NCBI RefSeq assembly: GCF_029309835.1
Contig: NZ_JARJHL010000016.1
Coordinates: 142,218 to 206,217, forward strand
Source: Paracoccus sp. DMF-8
GTDB lineage: Bacteria > Pseudomonadota > Alphaproteobacteria > Rhodobacterales > Rhodobacteraceae
DNA: 64,000 bases
Direction of reading: 5' to 3'
The translations under genes were made by a program, and so were the position numbers. Under the pieces are notes generated by a model, which worked only from the letters and a program-made list of their open reading frames with translations, searched no databases and was not told where the DNA came from. Shown one piece after another: positions 20,323 to 30,898 of the stretch. Position 1 is the first letter of the stretch. Each line of letters begins with the position of its first letter.

Positions 20323-23295
20323 TTAGGCTCCGATCGTGATGGCGTCATGGACCAGCGCCTCTTGTTCGGCCTTGTGACGCGAGGCAAGGCCGGTCGCCAC
20401 GGATGCCGCCGCGCTGCGTCCGACATAGCGCGGACGTGCGTGCTTGGCGCCGATGCGGCCCAGAACCCATTCGATGTTCGGCTCGACAAAGGTCCAGCCG
20501 CCCTGGTTCTTGGGTTCTTCCTGACACCAGACGATTTCGGCATCCTTGAACCGTTCCAATTCCTTGGACATCGACTGTGCGGGGAACGGGTAGAACTGTT
20601 CCAGACGCAGCAGATAGACGTCATCGGCACCCGCCGCATTCCGCGCGGCCAGCAGGTCGTAATAGACCTTGCCCGAACAGATCACGACGCGGCGGATCTT
20701 GTCATCGGCCTGCAGCTTGAAATCCGATTTGCCGCGATCCGCATCATCCCACAACACGCGGTGGAAGCTGGAATCGGGTCCGAATTCCTGAATGCTGGAC
20801 ACCGCCAGCGGATGGCGCAGCAGCGATTTCGGTGTCATCAGCACCAGCGGCTTGCGGAAGTTCCGTTTCAGCTGGCGGCGCAGGATGTGGAAATAGTTGG
20901 CGGGCGTCGTGCAATTCGCGACGATCCAGTTTTCTTCCGCGCAGCCTTGCAGGAAACGCTCCAGCCGGGCGCTGGAATGTTCCGGGCCCTGACCTTCGAA
21001 ACCATGCGGTAGCAGCATCACCAGACCCGACATGCGCAGCCATTTCTTTTCGCCGGACGAAATGAACTGGTCGAACATGATCTGGGCGCCATTGGCGAAA
21101 TCGCCGAACTGGGCTTCCCACAGGGTCAGGGTGTTCGGCTCCGACAGCGAATAGCCGTATTCGAAACCCAGCACCGCATATTCCGACAGCATCGAATCGA
21201 TGACTTCGTAGCGCGCCTGACCCTGACGGATGTTGTTCAGGGGGTAATAGCGTTCCTCGGTCGTCTGGTCGATGAAGGCAGAGTGACGCTGGCTGAAGGT
21301 GCCGCGCGTCGAATCCTGACCGGCCAGCCGGACCGGATGGCCTTCGGTGACCAGCGAGCCAAAGGCCAGCGCCTCGCCCGTGGCCCAGTCAAAGCCTTCG
21401 CCGGTTTCGAACATCTTTTTCTTGGCGTCCAGCAGGCGGGTCACCGTCTTGTGGACGTCCAGATTGTCGGGATGCGAGGTCAGCGCACGGCCGATTTCCT
21501 GAACCGTGTCCAGTTCGATGCCGGTCTGGCCACGGGTGTAATCCTCGCCCTCGATGGTCAGGCCGGACCATTTGCCGTCCAGCCAATCGGCCTTGTTCGG
21601 CTTGAATTCCTTGCCCGATCTGAATTCGGTGTTCAGATGGGCCTGAAACGCGGCCTTCATGTCCTCGATCTCGCCCTCGGGAATCAGCCCGTCGGCAACC
21701 AGCCGTTCGGTGTAAAGCTGCAGGGTCGTCTTGTGGCCCTTGATCTGCTTGTACATCATCGGGTTGGTGAACATCGGCTCATCGCCTTCGTTGTGACCGA
21801 AGCGGCGATAGCAGAAGATGTCCAGAACCACGTCCTTGTGGAATTTCTGGCGGTATTCGGTCGCGACCCGCGCGGCATGGACCACGGCTTCCGGGTCGTC
21901 GCCGTTGACGTGGAAAATCGGCGCCTCGACCATCAGGGCGATATCCGTCGGATAGGGCGACGAGCGGCTGAAATGCGGCGCGGTGGTGAAACCGATCTGG
22001 TTGTTCACGATGATATGGATCGTGCCGCCGGTGCGGTGACCGCGCAGGCCGGACAGGCCGAAACATTCCGCGACGATGCCCTGACCCGCGAAAGCGGCGT
22101 CACCATGCAGCAGGATCGGCAGCACGGCGGACCGGGTTTCGGTGTCGTTCAGCTGGTCCTGCTTGGCGCGGACCTTGCCCAGCACCACCGGGTTCACGGC
22201 TTCGAGGTGGCTGGGGTTCGCGGTCAGCGACAGGTGGACGACATTTCCGTCGAATTCCCGGTCATTGGACGCGCCAAGGTGATATTTCACGTCGCCCGAA
22301 CCATCGACTTCCTCGGGCTTGAAGCTGCCGCCCTGGAATTCGTTGAAGATCGCGCGATAGGGTTTGGACAGGACGTTCGCCAGAACCGACAGGCGGCCGC
22401 GGTGGGGCATGCCGATGACGATATCCTTGACGCCCAACTGGCCGCCGCGCTTGATGATCTGTTCCATCGCGGGGATCAGCGCCTCGCCACCGTCCAGACC
22501 GAAACGCTTGGTGCCCATGTATTTGACATGCAGGAATTTTTCAAAGCCTTCGGCCTCGACCAGCTTGTTCAGGATAGCGCGGCGGCCTTCGCGGGTAAAG
22601 CTGATTTCCTTGCCATAACCCTCGATCCGTTCCTTCAGCCACGCGGCCTGTTCCGGGTCGGAAATATGCATGAACTGCAGCGCGAAGGTGCCGCAATAGG
22701 TGCGCCGCATCAGCTCGGTGATCTGGCGGATCGAGGCGACCTGCAGGCCCAGCACGTTGTCGATAAAGATCGGGCGATCCAGATCGTTCGGGCCGAAACC
22801 ATAGGTCGCGGGATCCAGTTCGCCGGTGCTGGGGGTTTCGCGCTGGTTCAGCGGATCGACATCGGCAAACAGGTGGCCGCGAATCCGGAAGGACCGGATC
22901 AGCATGATGGCACGCACCGAATCCAGCACTGCGCGGCGCATCTGGTCATCGGTCAGCGCGACGCCCTTTTCCGCCGCCTTGGCACCGATCTGCCTCATCG
23001 CGGCGTCGGCTTCGGCCTTGGTCGATTGCGGCCATTCGCCCGTCAGCGCCGAGGTGTTTTCGTCCGAAGGCGAGGGCGGCCAGTCGGCGCGGCGCCAGCT
23101 TGCGCCCGCCGCCTCGCGTTCGACCGCCGCCTGATCATCCCCGAGACTGCGGAAAAAGGCATCCCATGCCTGGTCCACGGCGGCGGGGTTCCGGGCCCAC
23201 TGACCATAAAGCTGTTCCACATAGGTGGCGTTATGGCCCTGCAGGAAAGAGGAATCGTGAAAGGCGGCATTCCCGCCGGGGGATTGATCGTTCAT
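20323..23295 (-). CDS. sucA: 2-oxoglutarate dehydrogenase E1
   Basis: 990 residues, full length. The N-terminal YGQWARNPAAVDQAWDAFF segment binds the complex; thiamine-diphosphate motifs include GMPHRGRLSVLANVL, LLHGDAAFAGQGIVAE and FCYRRFGHNEGDEP, and the second half carries GTFSQRHS and LLPHGFEGQGPEHSSAR. It decarboxylates 2-oxoglutarate and succinylates the E2 lipoyl arms. Upstream gene is a lipoprotein, downstream is odhB after three bases. ATG at 23293-23295 starts MNDQSPGG. Confidence 0.97.
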   Translation of the reverse strand: MNDQSPGGNAAFHDSSFLQGHNATYVEQLYGQWARNPAAVDQAWDAFFRSLGDDQAAVEREAAGASWRRADWPPSPSDENTSALTGEWPQSTKAEADAAMRQIGAKAAEKGVALTDDQMRRAVLDSVRAIMLIRSFRIRGHLFADVDPLNQRETPSTGELDPATYGFGPNDLDRPIFIDNVLGLQVASIRQITELMRRTYCGTFALQFMHISDPEQAAWLKERIEGYGKEISFTREGRRAILNKLVEAEGFEKFLHVKYMGTKRFGLDGGEALIPAMEQIIKRGGQLGVKDIVIGMPHRGRLSVLANVLSKPYRAIFNEFQGGSFKPEEVDGSGDVKYHLGASNDREFDGNVVHLSLTANPSHLEAVNPVVLGKVRAKQDQLNDTETRSAVLPILLHGDAAFAGQGIVAECFGLSGLRGHRTGGTIHIIVNNQIGFTTAPHFSRSSPYPTDIALMVEAPIFHVNGDDPEAVVHAARVATEYRQKFHKDVVLDIFCYRRFGHNEGDEPMFTNPMMYKQIKGHKTTLQLYTERLVADGLIPEGEIEDMKAAFQAHLNTEFRSGKEFKPNKADWLDGKWSGLTIEGEDYTRGQTGIELDTVQEIGRALTSHPDNLDVHKTVTRLLDAKKKMFETGEGFDWATGEALAFGSLVTEGHPVRLAGQDSTRGTFSQRHSAFIDQTTEERYYPLNNIRQGQARYEVIDSMLSEYAVLGFEYGYSLSEPNTLTLWEAQFGDFANGAQIMFDQFISSGEKKWLRMSGLVMLLPHGFEGQGPEHSSARLERFLQGCAEENWIVANCTTPANYFHILRRQLKRNFRKPLVLMTPKSLLRHPLAVSSIQEFGPDSSFHRVLWDDADRGKSDFKLQADDKIRRVVICSGKVYYDLLAARNAAGADDVYLLRLEQFYPFPAQSMSKELERFKDAEIVWCQEEPKNQGGWTFVEPNIEWVLGRIGAKHARPRYVGRSAAASVATGLASRHKAEQEALVHDAITIGA

Positions 23296-23458
23296 GGTCT
23301 TGCCCTGAATGAACTCGCTATGGTCGGGGTCACGGCCCGAACCGGGTGAAGATATGTCGCGCGGGTCGGGCGCGGGTTGCTGGTCATATGCCCGGCGACA
23401 GGGCCGGTTGCGGGTGTAGCCCCGCAGAATGAAGATCGGGTGAACGCGTCATGTCGGG

Positions 23459-23965
23459 TCATGCGCAGACCACGTCGATCATGCGCGCGCCGGGGTCGTC
23501 ATAGGGCGACACCATCGGCAGCACGACGATTTCGGCAGGGCGCTTGCGTTCCAGCCTGCACAGGGCGGCGGCGGCCCCCTGTTCGGCATTCACGGGCGCG
23601 CGGGCAGGGTGATAGATCAGCCGCCAGCCCGCATCCTTGCGCGCCACGGAACGGATCGCGTCGGGGGGCAGGGTGGTGGTCTTGTGCAGATTGGTCCGCG
23701 CCGGCACGCCGCCCCGAAGCACGTCATCCGTCGGCGCACGTCCGCAGCCGGCGACCGCAAGGCCGAGGCAGACGGTCAGGGCCAGAACGGAACGCGGTGT
23801 CAGGCGGGGCGCCGGGCGCCGCTGACTGGTATTCCGCTGACCGGCGTTGCCATGGCGGGAATGTCGATGCTGGCCGGGCTGATGCGGGCACGGCTGCGCA
23901 GGAACCTGCCCGGCGGACGGGCTGGCGATTGCGAGCGGCTCAGATGCGTTTCCTGGACACTTCAT
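23459..23965 (-). CDS. Putative lipoprotein between sucD and sucA
   Basis: A frame open from TTG 23992, GTG 23983 or ATG 23965; from the ATG it gives 168 residues. A lipoprotein signal SVLALTVCLGLAVAGC lies unusually deep (about residue 60), so either the true start is an internal non-ATG codon or one base is wrong: another frame has ATG reading MATPVSGIPVSG that ends close to this point. The mature part (about 90 residues) has two further cysteines (AALCRLE and VVCA at the end). No family recognised. It sits in the suc operon, 32 bases after sucD. Confidence 0.6.
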   Translation of the reverse strand: MKCPGNASEPLAIASPSAGQVPAQPCPHQPGQHRHSRHGNAGQRNTSQRRPAPRLTPRSVLALTVCLGLAVAGCGRAPTDDVLRGGVPARTNLHKTTTLPPDAIRSVARKDAGWRLIYHPARAPVNAEQGAAAALCRLERKRPAEIVVLPMVSPYDDPGARMIDVVCA

Positions 23966-24024
23966 CCACTCTTCAACGGGCACTGCCGACAAGGTAGGTA
24001 TCGGCAGCGCCTAAGTCAAAAGTC

Positions 24025-24909
24025 TTACTTTCCGATGGCCTTCAACACGGCGTCACCAAGGCCCGCCGGGCTGTCGGCAACGACGATCCCGGCGCTTTTC
24101 ATCGCCTCGATCTTGGATTCGGCATCGCCCTTGCCGCCCGACACGATGGCGCCGGCATGGCCCATGCGACGGCCCGGAGGCGCCGTGCGGCCCGCGATGA
24201 AACCGGCGGTGGGCTTCCATTTGCCCTTGCGCTTCTGTTCGGCCAGGAATTCGGCGGCCTCTTCTTCGGCCGAGCCACCGATCTCGCCGATCATGATGAT
24301 CGATTCGGTTTCCGGATCGTCCAGGAACATCTGCAGCACGTCGATATGTTCCATCCCCTTGATCGGGTCGCCGCCGATGCCCACCGCCGAGGACTGGCCC
24401 AGACCCACGTCCGAGGTCTGTTTCACCGCCTCATAGGTCAGGGTGCCCGAACGGCTGACGACGCCGACCGAACCGCGACGAAAGATGCTGCCCGGCATGA
24501 TCCCGATCTTGCATTCGTCCGGCGTCATGATGCCGGGGCAGTTCGGCCCGATCAGTTTCGAATTCGAATTCAGCAGCGCGCGTTTCACGCGCATCATGTC
24601 CAGAACCGGGATGCCTTCGGTGATCGCGACGATCAGCGGGATATCGGCATCAATCGCTTCCAGGATCGAATCCGCCGCGAAGGGGGGCGGAACATAGATC
24701 ACGGACGCATTCGCGCCGGTCACGGCCACGGCTTCATGGACCGAGTTGAAGACCGGCAGGCCGATATGTTCGCTGCCGCCTTTGCCGGGCGTCACGCCAC
24801 CGACCATTTTCGTGCCGTAAGCGATCGCCTGCTCGGTGTGGAACGTCCCCTGCGAGCCGGTCAGGCCCTGACAGATGACTTTGGTATTCTTGTCTACGAG
24901 AACGGCCAT
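24025..24909 (-). CDS. sucD: Succinate--CoA ligase, alpha subunit
   Basis: 294 residues. CoA-binding Rossmann part at the N-terminus ([19 protein letters not shown]), signature [10 protein letters not shown], and the phosphohistidine loop [12 protein letters not shown] with His251. Together with SucC it makes succinate and ATP or GTP from succinyl-CoA. It starts six bases after the sucC stop. Confidence 0.97.
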   Translation of the reverse strand: MAVLVDKNTKVICQGLTGSQGTFHTEQAIAYGTKMVGGVTPGKGGSEHIGLPVFNSVHEAVAVTGANASVIYVPPPFAADSILEAIDADIPLIVAITEGIPVLDMMRVKRALLNSNSKLIGPNCPGIMTPDECKIGIMPGSIFRRGSVGVVSRSGTLTYEAVKQTSDVGLGQSSAVGIGGDPIKGMEHIDVLQMFLDDPETESIIMIGEIGGSAEEEAAEFLAEQKRKGKWKPTAGFIAGRTAPPGRRMGHAGAIVSGGKGDAESKIEAMKSAGIVVADSPAGLGDAVLKAIGK

Positions 24910-24915
24910 CTTGAA

Positions 24916-26109
24916 TTATCCCTTCACCGCTTTGACGATCTTTTGCGCCGCATCCGACAGGTCGTCGGCCGCGATCACGTTCAACCCGCTGTCTGCGATG
25001 ATCTGCTTGCCCAGCTCGACATTGGTGCCTTCCAGACGCACGACCAGCGGGACCTGCAGGCCCACTTCCTTCACGGCGGCGATGATGCCTTCCGCGATGA
25101 TGTCGCAGCGCATGATGCCGCCGAAGATGTTGACGAGGATGCCTTTGACGTTCGGGTCGCTGGTGATGATCTTGAACGCTTCGGTCACCTTTTCCTTGGT
25201 CGCACCGCCGCCGACATCCAGGAAGTTCGCGGGCTCGGCCCCGAACAGTTTGATGATGTCCATGGTCGCCATGGCCAGACCGGCGCCGTTCACCATGCAG
25301 CCGATTTCACCGTCCAGCGCGATATAGTTCAGGTCGTATTTCGAGGCTTCCAGTTCCTTGGGATCTTCCTCGGTCGTGTCGCGCAGTTCCAGAATGTCCG
25401 GGTGGCGATAGAGCGCGTTGTTGTCAAAGCCCATCTTGGCGTCCAGCGCCTTGATGTTGCCTTCGGGCGTGACGATCAGCGGGTTGATTTCCAGCATCTC
25501 CATGTCTTTTTCGATGAAAAGACGGTAGAGGTTCTTGACCAGCGCCACGCATTGCTTGACCTGCGGACCTTCCAGCCCAAGCGCGAAGGCGACGCGGCGG
25601 CCGTGGAAATCCGACAGGCCCGAGGCCGGATCGACGCTGAAGCTGACGATCTTTTCGGGCGTGTTCGCCGCCACTTCCTCGATATCCATGCCGCCCTCGG
25701 TCGAGGCGACGAAGCTGACGCGCGACGACCCGCGATCGACCAGCAGGGCCAGATACAATTCGCGCGCGATGTCGGAACCGTCTTCGATATAGATGCGGTT
25801 CACCTGTTTGCCGACCGGGCCGGTCTGATGGGTGACCAGCGTGCGACCCAGCATCTGGCGGGCAAGCTCTTCGGCCTCGGAGACCGATTTCGCCAGACGG
25901 ACGCCGCCCTTGTCACCGGCTTCCTTTTCCAGGAAATGGCCTTTGCCGCGACCACCTGCGTGGATCTGGGCCTTGACCACCCACAGCGGGCCGCCAAGCT
26001 GGCCGGCCGCTGCCTTGACTTCATCGGCCTTGGTCACGGCATGGCCATCGCTGACCGGAGCGCCGTATTGACGCAGCAGCGCCTTGGCCTGGTATTCGTG
26101 GATATTCAT
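24916..26109 (-). CDS. sucC: Succinate--CoA ligase [ADP/GDP-forming], beta subunit
   Basis: 397 residues from [16 protein letters not shown], the family start; two upstream ATG codons in frame (26124, 26115) are not used by relatives. ATP-grasp N-terminal half ([12 protein letters not shown]) and C-terminal flavodoxin-like half ([27 protein letters not shown]). First gene of the suc/odh/lpd unit. A pair of palindromes lies about 105-135 bases upstream and is also found before sdhC. Confidence 0.97.
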   Translation of the reverse strand: MNIHEYQAKALLRQYGAPVSDGHAVTKADEVKAAAGQLGGPLWVVKAQIHAGGRGKGHFLEKEAGDKGGVRLAKSVSEAEELARQMLGRTLVTHQTGPVGKQVNRIYIEDGSDIARELYLALLVDRGSSRVSFVASTEGGMDIEEVAANTPEKIVSFSVDPASGLSDFHGRRVAFALGLEGPQVKQCVALVKNLYRLFIEKDMEMLEINPLIVTPEGNIKALDAKMGFDNNALYRHPDILELRDTTEEDPKELEASKYDLNYIALDGEIGCMVNGAGLAMATMDIIKLFGAEPANFLDVGGGATKEKVTEAFKIITSDPNVKGILVNIFGGIMRCDIIAEGIIAAVKEVGLQVPLVVRLEGTNVELGKQIIADSGLNVIAADDLSDAAQKIVKAVKG

Positions 26110-26212
26110 TGTCATCCCCCGCAAATTCGGTTGCCTGCTTCTGGCACAGTCAAACCCTTCGATGAACCGCTATTTTCAAGTTCCAGCGGATTCGCGCCAT
26201 TATTCCGGGGTT

Positions 26213-26243
26213 TGTGATCACTGTCCCGAAACGTGTGATCACA
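26213..26243. promoter_or_regulatory. Paired palindromic operator upstream of sucC
   Basis: Two copies of the palindrome core GTGATCAC (26214-26221 and 26235-26242); the second is a full TGTGATCACA, the first TGTGATCACT. Centres are exactly 21 bp apart, two helical turns. The same pair with the same spacing occurs at 34097-34127 before sdhC. It lies between divergent sucC and the RTX gene and could serve either. The 10-bp two-fold palindrome is the size bound by many GntR/FadR-type dimers; the regulator is not identifiable here. Confidence 0.72.
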
Positions 26244-26393
26244 AACGCCGCCGGCCCGGTTCGAAACCTGTTCCGTAGCGGCATTCCGGGGCGATGGCCG
26301 GGATTGCCCGTGATCCGAGTTGACGCTTTGAGTCGGGTTATTTACGCCGACACTGAACTCATCCGATTACATCTGCGAGGAGCGCGTCAGGCA

Positions 26394-28763
26394 ATGCCCG
26401 ATATACCTGGAAACTCGACGACGACCGCCGTCATCACAGGAACCGGCGATTTCCGTTCGTCGCTTGAAACCAACATGGATCCGGATTGGTGGCGGGTCGA
26501 ACTGACGGCTGGGCTGACGTATAATTTCTATCTGATCGGCGACGGCACCGGCACCGATATCTATGGCACCCTGCGTCTGCGCGACGGGCTGGGCGGGTCG
26601 ATCAATGCGGCCAACGATGGCTCGTGGATGACCTATACCGCGACCTCGACCGGCACCTATTTCATCGAAGTGGCGGATCTGTACCAATACAACACCGACA
26701 ACGGCAACAACGGTGCCGAAGGCCCCTATGTCATCCGCACCCAGATGTCGGACAGGATCGTCAACAGCAGTTCGACCACGGCGGCGATTGCACGCAGCGG
26801 CAGCATCAACGGCAATCTGGAAGCGAACAATGACAGCGACTGGTATCGCGTCGAACTGGTTGCGGGCCAGCGGGTCGGTTTCTCGGTGACGCCGAACGGC
26901 AGCCTGACATTCGACAGCGCCACGGTCCGTATTCATGACCAGTATGGCGCGGTGCTGGCCTCGGCCAGCGATGGGGCCGGGAATCAGGCGACCTATACCA
27001 TTGGCACGACCGGCACCTATTACGTCTCGGTCTCGGATAGCAACATCTATGACACGGCCAATGGCAATGGCGGGGCAGAGGGTGCCTTTACCCTGATCTC
27101 GCGCATTTCGGACAATGTCGCGAACAACAACACCACGACTTCGCGGCTGATCGACGGCGGGATGCTGCGTGGCAATATCGACGCCTATGGCGATTCCGAC
27201 TGGCACGCGTTCAGTGCGGTCGCAGGACGCACCTATACCTTTACCATGACCGGGACCGGCGGGGCGGACAGCCTCGCGTCGATGGTGCTGTTTCTGCGCG
27301 ACGGTTCCGGCGCGTCGCTGGCGTCGCGGACGGGATATACCTCGTCCGGCGGATCGGTGATCACCTGGACGGCCAGCACAACCGGCACCTACTATCTGGA
27401 CGCTTCTTATCGCGATTATTCGACCAACAACGGCGCCTACAATCTGTCGGTCGTGTCGAATTCCCCGACCATCAACGGCACGGCCGCGAATGATGTGCTG
27501 AACGGCGGCGCCAATGCGAACACCATGCGCGGTGGCGGCGGATCGGACCGGATTTTCGGCAATGCGGGCAATGATACGCTTTATGGCGAACTCGGCAATG
27601 ACTCGCTGAGCGGCGGCGACGGCAACGATGTGCTGATCGGCGGGCTGGGCAATGACCTGATGAACGGCGGCGCGGGCATCGACACCGTGAACTTTGCCGG
27701 AGGCGTCGCCGTGACGGTCGACCTGACCCGGACCGGGCCGCAGGCCACCGGCTATGGCAATGACACGATCATCAATGTCGAAAACGTCGTTGGCGGCAAT
27801 GGGGCCGACCGCCTCATCGGCAATGCCAATGCCAATATGCTGACCGGCGGTGGCGGCAATGACACGCTGAACGGCGGCGCGGGCAACGACGCGCTGAACG
27901 GCGGCGTGGGCAACGACACCCTGCTGGGCGGTGCGGGCAATGACACGCTGAACGGCGGTGCGGGCAATGACGTGCTGAACGGCGGCGCGGGGATTGATAC
28001 CGCCGTCTATTCCGACAATGCCGCGATCAGGGTGAACCTGGGCCTTGCCACCGCGCAGGCCACCGGGCAGGGACAGGATACGCTGCTCAGTATCGAAAAC
28101 GTCACCACGGGCGGCGGCAATGACCGGCTGACCGGCAATGCGGCGGCGAACCGGCTGGTCTCGGGGGCGGGCAATGACACGCTGAGCGGCGGCGCGGGCA
28201 ACGACACGCTGGACGGCGGGCTTGGCAATGACGTCATCGACGGCGGCGCGGGCATCGACACGCTGCTGTTTTCCGGCGCGGGTGCCGTCCGGGTCAATCT
28301 GGGGGCCACCGCGGCGCAGAACACCGGGCGCGGGCTGGACACGATCCGCAACATGGAAAACGTCACCGGCAGCACCGGCAATGACGTTCTGACCGGCAAT
28401 GCCGCGGCCAACAGGCTGGAGGGCGCCGGCGGCAATGACAGGCTGTTCGGCGGGATGGGCCACGATACGCTGATCGGCGGCGCCGGAAACGACCGTCTGG
28501 TGGGCGGTTTCGGCAATGACGTTCTGACCGGCGGCTTGGGGGCGGACATCTTCGTCTTTGGTCGCAACGAAGGTTCGGATCGCATCCTGGACTGGCAGGA
28601 CGGCACCGACCTGATCCATATCAACGCAAGCGGCGCCAGCTATGCCGATCTGAGCGTCCAGCAGGTCGGCCAGAACACCCAGATCAGTTTTGACGGGACG
28701 GTCATCACGCTGGTCGGTGTTTCAAGCTGGAGCATCTACACCTCGGACTTCATTTTCAACTGA
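26394..28763 (+). CDS. Secreted RTX calcium-binding protein with pre-peptidase-type beta domains
   Basis: 789 residues from ATG 26394 (MPDIPGNSTTTAV), preceded by GAGGAG; the longer frame upstream crosses the operator region and has no signal. Residues about 10-400 hold three repeated beta domains with the pattern DSDWYRVEL.AG..Y.F...TGTYY, as in bacterial pre-peptidase C-terminal domains. From about 405 onward run some twenty GGxGNDxLxGG-type nonapeptides in blocks, separated by IDTxxF/Y..A.RV(D/N)L linkers, forming Ca-binding beta rolls. It has no N-terminal signal and ends in hydrophobic residues (YTSDFIFN), as for type I secretion substrates; no ABC or HlyD gene is next to it. It lies alone between sucC and mdh. 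Confidence 0.9.
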   Translation: MPDIPGNSTTTAVITGTGDFRSSLETNMDPDWWRVELTAGLTYNFYLIGDGTGTDIYGTLRLRDGLGGSINAANDGSWMTYTATSTGTYFIEVADLYQYNTDNGNNGAEGPYVIRTQMSDRIVNSSSTTAAIARSGSINGNLEANNDSDWYRVELVAGQRVGFSVTPNGSLTFDSATVRIHDQYGAVLASASDGAGNQATYTIGTTGTYYVSVSDSNIYDTANGNGGAEGAFTLISRISDNVANNNTTTSRLIDGGMLRGNIDAYGDSDWHAFSAVAGRTYTFTMTGTGGADSLASMVLFLRDGSGASLASRTGYTSSGGSVITWTASTTGTYYLDASYRDYSTNNGAYNLSVVSNSPTINGTAANDVLNGGANANTMRGGGGSDRIFGNAGNDTLYGELGNDSLSGGDGNDVLIGGLGNDLMNGGAGIDTVNFAGGVAVTVDLTRTGPQATGYGNDTIINVENVVGGNGADRLIGNANANMLTGGGGNDTLNGGAGNDALNGGVGNDTLLGGAGNDTLNGGAGNDVLNGGAGIDTAVYSDNAAIRVNLGLATAQATGQGQDTLLSIENVTTGGGNDRLTGNAAANRLVSGAGNDTLSGGAGNDTLDGGLGNDVIDGGAGIDTLLFSGAGAVRVNLGATAAQNTGRGLDTIRNMENVTGSTGNDVLTGNAAANRLEGAGGNDRLFGGMGHDTLIGGAGNDRLVGGFGNDVLTGGLGADIFVFGRNEGSDRILDWQDGTDLIHINASGASYADLSVQQVGQNTQISFDGTVITLVGVSSWSIYTSDFIFN

Positions 28764-28783
28764 GCGTCGGCCCTGAAACAATC

Positions 28784-28813
28784 GCCCCCGCATCCGGCAT
28801 GCGGGGGCTTTTT
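28784..28813 (+). terminator. Rho-independent terminator of the RTX gene
   Basis: 10-bp stem GCCCCCGCAT / ATGCGGGGGC (28784-28793, 28799-28808) with five-base loop and five T, 20 bases after the RTX stop. Confidence 0.85.
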
Positions 28814-28833
28814 CATGCGCACAGGGGACAATG

Positions 28834-28861
28834 AAAAACCCCGCGCCGGGCGGGCGCGGGG
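28834..28861 (-). terminator. Rho-independent terminator of mdh
   Basis: 9-bp stem CCCCGCGCC / GGCGCGGGG (28839-28847, 28853-28861). On the minus strand five T (28838-28834) follow. It ends mdh before the RTX gene, so mdh and sucC are separate transcription units here. Confidence 0.82.
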
Positions 28862-28887
28862 GTCCTTGGTCATCAACCGATCCGGGC

Positions 28888-29883
<996 letters not shown>

Positions 29884-30043
29884 CTAGTGCCTTGGTCTGA
29901 AAATCGCAAGAGCGGCGATTCATGGTTGCGCGAACACGGCCGGATATTTGCAAAAGATGCCGTGCAAGGGGCAGCGGGCGGATTGCGGTTGCGCGGCGCC
30001 CATCCTGTCGGCATGGATCGCGCAAGGAAACAGGGGGCGGGCG

Positions 30044-30793
30044 ATGTTCGGTCTGGACGCATGGACATGGGTGCTGGCGATCATCGCCGCGACATCGGTC
30101 GGCTTGGCCAAGGGCGGGCTGAGCATGGTCGGCGTGATTTCGGTGCTGCTGCTGGCGCTGGTCATGTCGCCGGTGCAGGCGGCGGGGATCCTGCTGCCTG
30201 TCTATATCATCTCGGATATCGGGGGGCTGGTCGCCTATCGCAGGAATTTCGACCGCCATATCCTTGGCAGGCTGCTGCCGGGGGCCGTCGCGGGCATTCT
30301 GCTGGGCTGGGCGACGGCCAGTTTCGTCACCGACCGCGCCATCGAATTCGTCGTGGGGGTGATCGGCCTTGTCTTTGCGCTCAGGGCGCTGATCGGGCAG
30401 GGGCACGGGGCCGCCGCGCGGGCGCCGGACTGGGGCAGGGGCAGCTTGTGGGGGCTGGTCTCTGGCTATACCAGCTTTGTCGCCCATGCCGGTGCGCCGC
30501 CCTATCAGGTCTATGCCCAACCGCTGCGTATGACACCTGTCGTCTATGCGGGCACGACGACGATCTTTTTCGCGATCTGCAACATGGTCAAGCTGGTGCC
30601 CTATGCCCTGCTGGGACAGTTGTCCGCCCAGAACCTCAAGGTCGCGGCCGTGCTGGTGATTCCCGCGCTGCTGGCGGTGCGGGCCGGGCTGTGGATCGTC
30701 AGGCGCATGCCGGTCCGGATCTTTTACGCCTTTATCACCTGGACCCTGCTGATCGTGTCGCTGCGGCTGATCTGGGCCGGTGTGATGGGTTGA
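30044..30793 (+). CDS. TSUP/TauE-SafE family membrane transporter
   Basis: 249 residues with about seven to eight hydrophobic segments and two related halves, each with a glycine-rich turn (SVGLAKGGLSMVGV and GYTSFVAHAGAPPYQVYAQP). The latter motif is typical of the sulfite exporter TauE/SafE family, which moves sulfur-containing or small organic anions. ATG 30044 is chosen since the segment before it is not hydrophobic. Substrate unknown. Confidence 0.88.
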   Translation: MFGLDAWTWVLAIIAATSVGLAKGGLSMVGVISVLLLALVMSPVQAAGILLPVYIISDIGGLVAYRRNFDRHILGRLLPGAVAGILLGWATASFVTDRAIEFVVGVIGLVFALRALIGQGHGAAARAPDWGRGSLWGLVSGYTSFVAHAGAPPYQVYAQPLRMTPVVYAGTTTIFFAICNMVKLVPYALLGQLSAQNLKVAAVLVIPALLAVRAGLWIVRRMPVRIFYAFITWTLLIVSLRLIWAGVMG

Positions 30794-30898
30794 TTTCACG
30801 GGGAAAAGGCGAAACTCGCCGCGCTGCAGCACGATTTGGCTTGTCATTTGCTTCGCAGCGGGGCAATTTCGCGAAACTTTGTTGCTTTGGGGGCCGCC

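Noticed and set aside
21283..23349. 688-residue plus-strand frame opposite sucA
   Set aside because: Shadow of a highly conserved gene, with His/Gly/Gln/Arg-rich composition typical of antisense frames in high-GC DNA.
24157..26217. 686-residue plus-strand frame opposite sucD and sucC
   Set aside because: Covers two real genes on the other strand; no domain or ribosome site.
27355..27366. GGTGATCACC as a third TCA operator
   Set aside because: Single copy inside the RTX coding region, flanks differ from TGTGATCACA, and no partner 21 bp away.
26367..28619. 750-residue minus-strand frame opposite the RTX gene
   Set aside because: Antisense to a clearly repetitive protein; the long frame is a result of high G/C and repeat structure, and no motif is present.
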